From positions 24,258,635 to 24,322,634 of the forward strand of contig OX421967.1 in assembly GCA_949128115.1 (NCBI GenBank): 64,000 nt of DNA, read 5' to 3'. Under the pieces are notes generated by a model. The model did no database searches. It saw only the letters and a program-made list of their open reading frames with translations, and had not been told where the DNA came from. Below are positions 44,793 to 55,189 of the stretch, piece after piece. Origin of the DNA: Anaspis maculata. Lineage: Eukaryota; Arthropoda; Insecta; Coleoptera; Scraptiidae. Position numbers and translations under genes: made by a program. Each line of letters begins with the position of its first letter. Position 1 is the stretch's first letter.

Positions 44793-47700
44793 TCATTCGT
44801 CGTCATCGGCATACTTCCGGAAAGTGTCGTCGATCCATTTCCGGTAATGCGCCACTTTGACGTAAACGCCGGGCTTGTTGGCAAAACCGCAGTGCTGTCC
44901 CCACGACGTTATCCCGTACAAAGTAAAAGCGCCTTCGTGAAGACACGCCAAAGGCCCTCCGCTGTCTCCGTCGCAAGAGTCCACGCCCTCGTCCAGACTG
45001 CCAGCGCACATCATGCCGTCGGTCAGCGCATCTCCGTAGACGTGCGGCATCTTGCAGATGTCCCTCGACTGGAGCGGCACCCAACCGGCCCTCATGTCGT
45101 GCGAAAAAGCCGACTTGCCGCTCTCTATCGAGCCGTAACCGGATATTGTGCAGTTCATGCCGTGCTCGTACTCCGCATTCGCTTTGGCCAGACAAATCGG
45201 TTGGACGTCTTGATTCAGCCGGAAACCGCCGCCCTTCAGCTTGATCAGAGCTATGTCGTTGTTCATCTTGTGTCCTTTGCGGAAGTCCTCGTGGACGTAG
45301 TAGTCTTCTATGAAGGCTTCCTGTTCGGTGCCTTCGTCTTCGTCCACGTTGTAGTCTCCTGCGACTATGATGTAGGCACCTTTGGAGTAGCCGATCAGGC
45401 AGTGGGCGGCGGTCAGGACGAATTTTTCGGAAATTATGACGGCGCCGCACCAATGGGCCGCTTTGGATTTGCCCTTGACCCGGATGGCGGCCTGCCAGGG
45501 GTAGTCTCCGCGTCTGGCCACGGTGCCCTTGACGACCCTGAAGTGGACCTCGTCGTTTCTGGAGAACATCAGGCTGTCTTTTCGGAAGCCGCACTGCTCG
45601 GGATATTCGCTCTGGGCGGCCTTTGTCCGCGGCTTGTTCTGTACGGGCGGCTGATGGACGTCCGTGGAATGGCGTTCGGTGTAGTGGCTGCAGACGACGC
45701 CGACGTCCTCGGTGTGTTCGCAGTTGTTTTCGCCCCAGTTCCAGTGGGTGCACGTCTCCAAGGAGGTTTCGTTACCGGAACAGAAGACTTGGTCCAGCCA
45801 GATGGGTCCATTGCCTGGAGAAAACACAATGCTTACATGGTTATATGAGCAGGTATCAGAAGGGATAAGAGAAACCAGTGGATAAATGAGGATACAAGGA
45901 GTATGAATCATGTCTAGAAGAACACTTCGTCGCCCTATTGACATAGTGGCATATTTCAGGGTCAGGGCTAGATTCAAGTCGGAGGTCCGCCCGCGCAAGT
46001 GCAGCGTAAGTCCGGTCACTATGGCAACGTAACACAATCCGACGCGATGATTGGCTCATCGATGCCGTAAATGAGTGGCGTAAGTTGCGCCGCTAACTTA
46101 AAATTCAGCCCTCAGTTTTTTGTATTCTTCGCATGTCTTCTTTCGAACATTATTCACACTGGCGACGTTATCTGGCAAATCTAGATATAAAATTATGAAA
46201 TTGAAAATGATTTTCGATGCACACTTGTCAGTTAATGTCGCCAGTTTGACGTGAAGAATTTCGAAAAAGGACATGCGAAAAACACTAAAACTGAGGTATG
46301 CCAGTATGTCAGGAGGACGAAGACTTGAGCGGACAGGCTTAGCCGAGGATTCGGTATTATATCAAGGAAGATAATAGAAGGCATTTTGAACTAAACAGGA
46401 AGAAAACTGAAAATGTGAAGGCGGTGACGAAATAAAATTCGAATGCATGAGTTCAAAAGTTTGGCAGAAAATTTCAGTACCCGTAGAAAGCCCGCTGGGC
46501 TGGGATAGGGCGATTGCATGTAGATGGCGCTTCGATCGGAGTTGGACCATACTTGTCATCCCACAGATCTCAGATTGTCAAAAATCCGTGATACATCAAT
46601 TCCGCCGCGTCTTCCGTATTATCGATTATTGAACGTAACCTCCGTAATGCCGGAAACATGTTCTGTGCCTCAGTGCGCCTCTACCTCATGTAAAAAAGGG
46701 ATAAAACTACTCAAATTTCATTCGGAACAACGCATGGGAAATCAATTTTGAGACGCAGAGTGTATTCCTTCGCCAGATATTGCAACCAAGACCAGTCTTA
46801 GGCCAACATAGAAACAGAGCTCCGTTTTTGGATCGATAATCAACTAACCAGAACACACTCACTGACACGGGCATCTTTACCGCAATCATACTACCGAAAG
46901 CTCATAAATTAAATGGGTCAAGGGTGCCTGTGAGTTTGAAAACGTCTGTCGGAGCTAGCATCATCCTTGTCAAAGTTTGACAAATTAATTACAAAAGGAG
47001 TAAGGATTAACCTAGTTTCGACAGACGTTTTTGAATTCACAGGCATCCTTGACCCATTTAATTTATGAACTCTCGGCATATCGTTACCAATACAACCCTC
47101 AGTGGGCGGACAATCGGGCATGTTCAGGGTTTTAATTTTTGTGGATTTAGAATCTCTATGACAAAAAAATGAGTGGCACTTTTTTTAGGGCGAGAAATAT
47201 CGCCCTTATGCACCTAAAAATGTTCGTAACCAAAGTAAAAAAAAAGCCTGGTCAGGTGAAATAAATATTTTTACAAAAACTGTGGGAAGACAGAAAAACA
47301 TAAACTTTAAATAAAAAAAGCCTAATAATAACTAACAAACAGTGATCGACTAGTGGGTGATTGTTCCGATTTTATAAATAAATAAATAAATAAATGTTTT
47401 CCTCCTTCCCGGCTTATCAGCGCCATAGGAGTTTTTGCGCCTTTTATTGATAACAGTAAATTATTACATTTGAATAACAATATACGCAAATTTTTGAACA
47501 CACACAAAACATCCATGACTAACCGGGATTCGAACCCGCGCCATCCGCACCACAGACGGCAGACGACCGACTGTGCTACGGGGCCGTCAATTGTTCCGAT
47601 TTTTGTAACGTTGGTTACGAGCAGCTTAATAATTATGAGCAAGGCCCCGATTCTCCTCCGAAAACATGCGGTTTGGTTCCCTTCACTAGCAATTTAGGTC

Positions 47701-50700
47701 TCATGCAAGAAGAGGATACCTTGAAGTGTTTAGAATGGATGATTCTTTCGAAGATAAGTTGATTTTCATCCGATTCTCCTCCCAGTTCATTGTTTAAGAG
47801 CAGTCCAGGTTTTGGTCACTCTTTATCCAACTCTGTATTCTTAATGTTTGCCTTGAGTTATTGATTTTGACCCTATGATCCTACCTGAAGCTTTAGCTTC
47901 AAAATAAGCCTAAAATCTCGGAAATTAGTCAGCGACTAAGAAAGTTACAACTGTAGCACCAAAAAGTTGACTTTTTGAGGTAAATCTGTAAATTGAAGAG
48001 ATGAACCAGAAATTCAAGAGCCGTCCCGAGGTATGAGTTCTATCTTCTTGCCGATGATGTTGAGATTCACGAAAAAAAAAATCGCTCAAGAGGAAGTATG
48101 TCAAACTTTCAGTAATTTTGCACCAGTCTATAGAGCACCCTGTAGAAATATTATGTGGAATATTTCCTGTATTAAAAAAATACGTACTAATAGCTGAAGA
48201 ACTGGGCTAGCAAACGGTCTAAGACTTAATTGAATTGCTTCTAGCATTCCAAAGCTGTCTAGGCTCAAAGTTAGGTCAAATTTTGCAGGGTGACACATAT
48301 TTTGTTGAGTAGGTACTTCAGTGGGTTAGATGTCTGATCATGCAATTAAGTTTCTTGTTACTGCATTCTACTAATGATGGGTATTCTAGTACCAATGTTA
48401 TTGCTTTGGCGGCTTGATTAATGATTAGGTGCTGCAAAATTACGCAGATGTTTTTTCAGATGATGAATGCGATGATGGCTTGCACATGCAGGGAAATATC
48501 GAGAGGTGACTTTGCTTCTGCGACTTGGTTTTTTGTTGTCACAACGCGTGAAAAAATAAGTCATACCGAAGGCTTTACTCACTTGTACGCCTACCACAAA
48601 AAATGCGGACTTTGTAAATTTGTCAACGAAACAAGTGACAGTGATAGAGGTCTGGTCAGTTGAACTATTGCCCTAAATAATCAAACACGGCTTACTTTTT
48701 TTTAATTTTGAATTGCAGTTAGCTATGGAAGTAGAAACGTCTGTCCACGACTTTGATTCAAGTTGTGCTCTTGAGGCGTTTGGCCAGACAACGCGGGAAG
48801 ATGAATTAAGTCGCGAACATACGTTTTCACTTGCACAGCTTACTCCATATACTTCGCTGTTTTATAGAATCCTCGGTGCATAGTGCTATTCCAAAGAATG
48901 TTGCGAGTTTTGGAACGAAAACATGAGCTTTAAAGCGATTTCGGGAAAAAATGAGAGAAGAAAGGCGACTGTCAAGGTAATAAAGGTATTGCATTTTTTA
49001 CCTGGTCCAAAGTATCCGTCTTTCTTTACCAAGGCCGAACCTTTGAATCCCAAGCTGCGACATACGACTTTGGCAGCATCTTCATTGAAATCATCATCAC
49101 AAACCGTGCCCCACGTGCCGTGGTGTTTAACTTCGACGCGACCTTCTTGTTTGCTGGTACCGTTGGCTAAACGGAGCTCCATTGGTGCCTGCAATTCTCA
49201 TTAGATTTGAATTTCGTTCGATCGAAGAAATGATTAGCAGTGAATTGAGTAGTACTCACGTCGCAATGGTATGAGCTTTCATCAGACTCGTCGGTGCAAT
49301 CGATGAGACCGTCGCAGATGAAGGCCAACGGCAAGCATTCATTTCCGCTGTCGCATTGCCAGTAATCCTTGGGACATCTCTCCTGTGGAGTTTTGCACAC
49401 CACTCCTACGATCTAGAGTCGGAATCAGGTCAAAATTGATCATTCTGAGGTCATTCTACCTTTCTCATACCTCTTGTCCGACACAGTTGTGCACTCCCCA
49501 TCCACCGAAATCGCAATCCATCAAACACGTTTCGTTACCGAGACAAGACACGTCGTCCATCATGTAGAAGGGAGTTCCAGTACTGCTGGCGTTTTTGGCA
49601 TAGTACGAGTTGCTTTTGACCTCAGCTGCACCCAAAGCGAATCCCAGTTCTCGACACACCACGTGGGCATCTCGCAATCCGAACTTGTCGTCACAAATGT
49701 ATCCAGTTTTCCCGAACGCTGAAATTTAACCCAAGATGTAACGATCATCAAGAGAATTCTTACGGGTATTTCATTTGTCAATGATTAGGTATTACTTGTG
49801 TTATTGGTGCACTTACCGGTAACTTCGATTTGACCCTCGTGCTTGTGCTTGGAGCCGGTCAGTCGAAGACTGTACCCGAAATCTTGCGGTTTGCAGCCTT
49901 TTTCGTCCATGCGATCGCCGCAGTCGTCGTGCCCATCGCAGATCTGGGCACGTCCGATGCACTTTTTATTTTCACACTGGTACATTCCCGTGCAGTCCAT
50001 TTTTTCGCTGATCAGCTCGTGGTAGTCGCAAGGGTAGTACGAGATCAGGGCTCCGGTCAAACCGATGTTTGTGTTGGTCAAAAAACAAGTCCGGTCTACT
50101 TTCCTAAAGCGAATTCATATCAAATATCAATAACAAAGTATATGAACATAGTTTCTCTTATACCTGTAATTGAAGGATTTGCAACGGAACTTGTGAGTGT
50201 CCAGGCACAAAGCAGCGCAAGTGCTGACGCTGACGTTGTCCCATCTCTCCTGCTCTAGCACTGCCAGCTTCGAATTGGAATGCACCTCGAACTTTTGAAG
50301 TTTTTCGTAGCAGCCTTCTTCGTCTTTGCCGTTGGCACAGTCCCGTTTGCCATCGCACACGGCTGTTTTGGGCACGCAATACTCCCCAGTGCAGTGGTAA
50401 TCTTTTTTCTGGCATATCCCTCTTTTGCGATTCCAAAAGTCGTCGGTTTTCACCGAGTTTTCTGCTTCCAGTGTCACTTCTTCGCCGTCTTCGTATTCGA
50501 AAACGTAGTCGGCGTTGACGTCGGTCGAGGGGAACGGCGGAGGCCAGCTTTTCGTCTCTGGCGACCTCGACGGTCTAGGCGTTGCCGGGGAATACTTGGT
50601 GGTGAAGCCTATGCCTATCGTGTCGTCGTAGTCGACTACCGCCGTGTGATAACTGGACGTCGGTTTGAGGTAAGTTGATCGTTCGGTTGATCGGTAGCCG

Positions 50701-53700
50701 TTGATGTTGATCACTTGGTCGTAGTTTTGTTTCGGGCCGTAACCTTTCACGTATTGAGCTTGGTCGACGTTTTGGTCGTAGGAACTCGGGTGTCTGGAGC
50801 CTTGGTTGGTGTTTTGTTGATCGAAGGAATTCGGAGGGTTAGTATCGTAGCTGTTTGGGTACCTGGTGTTTTGATTCGGCCGATTGGCTTTCGGGTATGT
50901 AGTGATTACAACGGGTTGTGATGGTTTGTAGCCTTGGTTAAAATTTTGTCCTCCAGGTCCGGAATGGCCATTCCAGTTTGGCTCCAAATCTGCACTCTGA
51001 TCGTACGCTTGATCCAATCTTGTCCCTAGAAACAATCAGTAATAAAATCCCCATGGACAATTATTATCGCAGACGACACATTTAAACCCAACTACTTGGC
51101 AAACTTTTGAAGGAGCCGTGGATCAACATTTAATAAAAAATCCAACAGCGAGTGTAACAGGGACGATCTTGAGAGATGTCTCGTCAAATCATTTAACAAA
51201 TTACTGGTTCCAAAAAAACTCAAAAAAATCTTTGCCAGACAACTTTGGTTTCAAGATTTTGTCTCAAGACTTTTACCTTTTCGACACCCTGGAGAATACC
51301 CGCCTTGATCGCAGTTTGTCGCCTGCGTTCCATAACCTTGATTCGGACCTTTTGGGTATCTACTGTCTTGATCAATATTTTGGCCGTTTGGTCTTCTGTT
51401 CCAGTTCGGTTCTTGACTAGTTTGGTCATAGCTTGAACTCTGACCAATATAGCCGTGGTCCTGTCTTCCCTGTCCTATTTGAAGAGAATGTGAAACCGCC
51501 ATGTAGTACTTTTATTATTGAAAATAAGGGCCATTATTGTGAATTGATTTAAAATGGCCTCGCAGTAATAGATGCGTTTACCTTTTTGACACCCTTGATT
51601 GCCGCAACCTTGACCCTGCCCTCCATAATTCTGACCTTGACCTTGATTGATGTGGCCTTGTTCCAAACTTTCTCGTCGCGTCCCTGAAATGTGCCATCAA
51701 CAAAATTTCCTTTTGGAGTTGACTTTGCTGTCAATATTCAGTCATTCAGCTAATCCATTGATAAAGGTTGCGTGGTATAAAACGTTTTTGTCATTACAGC
51801 ATGGAAAAGTCAGCTATATGTACGGAGTGATCAAATAAATTTCTCCTCAAGGTAGGCCTTGGTCTCCTCGCTAGGCATGGTTTTTCGCCAGATTTTCAGG
51901 AATCAGAGGCGACTTGAGAAATTTAATAGATCACTCGTTACGTCACCTTATTATAATATCCGCTTTCTTTCGGCCAGGATCACGAATCATGATCCGGAAA
52001 TCTGTCCACGGGGTTGGTTGGCTGTGTCACGTGCAACCAATCTAACCAATCCAGTCAGAGGATTTCCGAATCATGATCCGTGTTTCTGGCCGAAAGAAAG
52101 CAGCTATTGTACTATCATATTCAAAAGTTTCACCTTTCTGACACCCTTGATCGTTGCAGCCTTGACTAGTGCTCTGTCCGTAGTCTTGATCGTGACCTTT
52201 TGGATATCTGCTGCCGTGGTTTTGCCCGCTCGGATTTCTGTCCCAGCTGGGAACATTGCTAGATTGATCGTAGTTCTGGTCCAGCCCACTTTGGCCAGTT
52301 CCTAAACGCATTCTGGTCAATTGCTACCGTGATATTTTCACGAAGGTCTCACCTGGTTGACAAACTCCTTGGCTACAGCCTTCCGGCCTGGGGACATTCC
52401 TACGATCGCCTCTCAAGTCATAGCCGTCTTGAGAGAGGTGCAGACCGTGTCCTAATTGGTTATTGGTCTGGCTTTGGTCATATTGGCTTGGGTGGTCTTG
52501 TTTTTGTCCGTAACCTGGGTAACTCGTGCCTGAATTTCTACAACCTTGCTGGTTTGGTCCGCAACCTTTCTGAATGTGTCCGTACTGTCCTTGTTGGCTT
52601 TGTTCGTACTGACCTTGTCCAAAGGAATGATCTTGGTTTTGGTCAATATGTTCTTGATTATAGCTGCTACCATATTGTCTATCTGTTGTAGTACAACCTC
52701 CTGCACCACAGCCGTGGCTTTGCCCATATTGGCCTTGTCCTTGAGTTTGACCTTGTCCAAATTGGCCAGAGCTATGGCCATATTGCCCAATTGGTCTAGG
52801 GGTGGCTCGGGTACAGCCTCTTGGTCCGCAGTTTCGATTGGTTTGACCGTATTGATCAGTTTGTCCATATTGACCAGCTTGACTGTGTTGAGTAGTTTGT
52901 CCATATTGACTAGCTTGACCGTGTTGAGTTGTTTGTCCATACTGACCATTATGCCCATATTGACCTGCTTGGCCGTGTTGAGTGGTTTGTCCATATTGAC
53001 CAGCTTGGCCGTGTTGACTCGTTTGTCCATATTGACCAGCTTGGCTGTGTTGACTCGTTTGTCCATATTGACCAGTCTGGTCATACTGTCCGTTACTTGG
53101 ATTCTGGCCGGGTTCACAGCCTTGACCCAACTGATTGCTTCGGTGGCCTTGACTCTGACCTCCACAGCCTTTGTTGCTTTGTCCTTGATCGTGGTTGCCG
53201 CCACCACTACCGTCCAAATCTTGCCTCACGTACGACTTGTCTTGTCTCGCTCCATAAGGCCTCTCGGTTCGGTCATTGCCAGGTTGGCTCACGCATTGGA
53301 CGTTGTAAGGAAAATCGCAGTTCTTGCTGTTGTGGTTGAACAGCGTGCCAGGTGCGCAGTCTTGAATAAAAGTTTGTCCATTGGCACAGTTCAAGAATTT
53401 CGAACAATCCGAAGGATGTTCCATCAGTCCGCTGTAACCCAACGGACATTGCGCCGACCCCCTGGATGACCCTTGATGATGAGTTGTCGCTCTGGGTGGT
53501 GGCCCTTGAGTTCCACCGTAATGTTTTTCTTCTACCAGTCTCTCGTTTCTTTGGCCTCCTGTGTTTTCACCGTTGAAACAAAGAGCTTTGTAAGCGTGGT
53601 CACACATGTTGCTTTTCGTATCGAAAAGCGTTCCAGGTGGGCAGTCCATTGAAACTTCGACCCCATTGTTGCAGTTTATGAACTTGGAACAGTCTTTGTA

Positions 53701-54684
53701 GTTGGGGATTAAGCCGGAAAATTCTTTCGGACACCGTACTTGTTCCACGTTTCGCTGCAATTGCAAAGAATCAAGGTTCTAGAATCAATCTTTAAACTGG
53801 GGATAAACCTCGGGATAAACCAAGGTCCAAACCGTACCATGCTAAAAGATTCCATTAAAAATAGCCTTTGAAAGGGTCTCAAACTGAAAAATCGTTGCTG
53901 CATAGTATGCGAATTGGTGTGCTTGTAATGCTTTTAATAAAATACAAAACCTGAATTAATACTTGAGCAACGACTATAAATACCACTAGGTATAAGATCT
54001 TAAGTTGGGACATTTTTTGTCTTTGGATATTCTTGGTCGATATCAGATCAATGGGGGCTAGGCTCGGGGTAAAGACTTTATTTTAAAAAAGCTTACAGCA
54101 TGTTTTTCGAGGAATCCAGATTGTCTCGGTCCGGTGATGCACTCCACTTTGTGCATGTGGTCGCATTCCAGGCTTTTGGGATTGAACAGCGTCCCGGGAG
54201 CACAGTTCTGCACGAATCCTCTGCCATTCCAGCAGTTCAAGAACTGGTTGCACGACAGCTCGTACACAAACTGACCCGTTTCACCTTCGGGACACTCGTT
54301 GTAACTTTTCGGCGCCCGTTTTTTCTTTTTCAACACCAAAATCGGGTGCTCCTCAGAAGCTATGCTTCCGTTACGTTGAGGACGGTACACCGGAAAAGGG
54401 CGACGTTCTACCGTTTGACCGCTGCCAATGCTACCACTAACCAGCTCTTCGTTAGTCTTTCCGTTCGAATACACTCTGCTGTAATTGTGGTGGACCAGCA
54501 CTGTTTTGATTCCCGGCGAGTTCCTGATCGGTTTTCTGGGTTGTTCATCAGTGGGATCGTATATCTACATGATAATTCGATACAATTAGTTTCCTTCAAG
54601 AAAAAAAACGGAGAGACTTACTTGAAATGTGGTTTTTACTAGTAAAAGCAGGAGTAGTGCTGGCAGTGCTTGGGCGATGGACAT
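44793..54684 (-). CDS. teq: Tequila-type mosaic serine protease, complete
   Basis: Twelve exons join in frame to 1719 aa: 54684-54622, 54564-54097, 53754-52353, 52301-52134, 51683-51582, 51474-51277, 51025-50164, 50103-49817, 49718-49471, 49412-49260, 49188-49002 and 45814-44793. Domain order: signal peptide (1-21), three CBM14 chitin-binding domains (112-163, 185-236, 280-331), a long Gln/Gly/Tyr/Asn-rich linker to about 960, LDLa (1005-1039), PAN/apple (about 1046-1125), LDLa (1125-1158), SRCR (about 1166-1272), LDLa (1279-1316), SRCR (about 1319-1424) and trypsin. Activation is expected after R1472, before VVKG. The triad is H1517, D1566 and S1664, and D1658 in the S1 pocket predicts cleavage after Arg or Lys. 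This is the layout of Drosophila Tequila and mosquito Sp22D, secreted proteases linked to immunity and memory. Catalytic activity and chitin binding are inferred from intact motifs. Confidence 0.95.
46891..47078. mobile_element. Hairpin MITE, copy E, in a Tequila intron
   Basis: Arms of about 65 bp pair CTCATAAATTAAATGGGTCA (left) with TGACCCATTTAATTTATGAA (right), and GTTTGAAAACGTCTGTCG with CGACAGACGTTTTTGAATTC. TA flanks both ends, with a small offset at one side. The inner motif AAAACGTCTGTC is shared with copies C, D and F. Confidence 0.75.
47374..47589 (-). mobile_element. Complete tRNA-derived SINE with 14-bp target duplication
   Basis: The minus strand begins with a tRNA-like head: box A GTAGCACAGTCGG and box B GGGTTCGAATCCC, about 65 nt long. 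An unrelated body of about 110 nt and an (ATTT)n tail at about 47377-47394 follow. A direct repeat ATTGTTCCGATTTT flanks it (47360-47373 and 47590-47603). The head does not fold into a proper acceptor stem, so it is not a functional tRNA gene. Such elements are mobilised by LINE proteins; the partner LINE is unknown. It lies in Tequila intron 11. Confidence 0.9.
48690..48850. mobile_element. Hairpin MITE, copy F (diverged), in a Tequila intron
   Basis: The paired inner arms read AGTTAGCTATGGAAGTAGAA followed by ACGTCTGTC, and on the right GAACATACGTTTTCACTTGC followed by ACAGCTTACTCC. The outer arms are poorly matched, so the copy is old or truncated. Confidence 0.5.
51823..51938. mobile_element. 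TA-flanked hairpin MITE, copy G, in Tequila intron 4
   Basis: A 116-bp palindrome flanked by TA (51821-51822 and 51939-51940). The ends CGGAGTGATCAAATAAATTT and its complement pair imperfectly. The inner part reads CTCAAGGTAGGCCTTGG. The terminal GTGATCAAAT motif matches copies A and C. Confidence 0.7.
51962..52102. repeat. Second palindrome in Tequila intron 4
   Basis: The left arm (GCTTTCTTTCGGCCAGGATC, ATGATCCGGAAATC) pairs with a right arm ending GGCCGAAAGAAAGC over about 42 bp, with a loop of about 55 bp. It lies 23 bp from copy G, so the 450-bp intron between repeat exons 4 and 5 is mostly palindromic. Confidence 0.75.
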
Positions 54685-55189
54685 TTTGTGTGAATGTGCG
54701 TGGTGATGTGTGATTCATGTCAATAAATGTGCGATGCTAAACTATCTTATCTTGGCATATATTTCCTAAAGAAGGGTCAAGAAATAATTGCCCCCAATCA
54801 GAGATTACTTCCACGAATAACAATATGTTTGTGTTTGGCCTCGCCTGGCCTAAATATCGCAGCTATGTGTGCAGTAGTCTAATTTCTCGGTACAGTGTGA
54901 TGGGTGACTAGGATTCCGACAATTTTTCGCAACTCTTCCCATAAGCCTGTTATGTGGACGTATTAAATTTTTCTCTTGTAATCTTGCTTAATTACGCGGA
55001 TGATTATCCTGTTAAACGAGAGGATATCCTCTATCATCTAATATTTGACGTTAAATACCTACTCTTGTATGTTATCTGGAATCTATCTGGTCGCTGAGAG
55101 AACCTACATCTCCCCGTTTAGAGATCTGACACATATAATTGCTATTTGTTGTGCGTGTAAGCCGAAGATGCCATTTATTGTCTACTCTG
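54685..55189. other. Upstream region of the Tequila gene
   Basis: This holds the presumed 5' UTR and promoter of the minus-strand Tequila gene. No clear TATA-initiator pair could be fixed. An AT-rich ATATATG stretch lies about 80 nt upstream of the start codon. Confidence 0.35.

Larger units (their letters stand above)
45815..49001 (-). other. Tequila intron 11 (3.2 kb), carrying mobile elements
   Basis: This is the longest intron of the gene and splits the second SRCR domain. It contains hairpin copies E and F and a complete SINE. Apart from those, no gene or paired repeat was seen. Confidence 0.7.

Noticed and set aside
44847..45848. 333-codon plus-strand open frame
   Set aside because: It is the antisense shadow of the last Tequila exon, whose protease motifs are on the minus strand.
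47521..47586. A functional tRNA gene on the minus strand
   Set aside because: Boxes A and B are good, but the acceptor stem does not pair, and a SINE body, tail and target duplication are attached.
52546..53469. 307-codon plus-strand open frame rich in Leu and Thr
   Set aside because: It is antisense to the repetitive Gln/Gly linker of Tequila exon 3; the repeat keeps other frames open.
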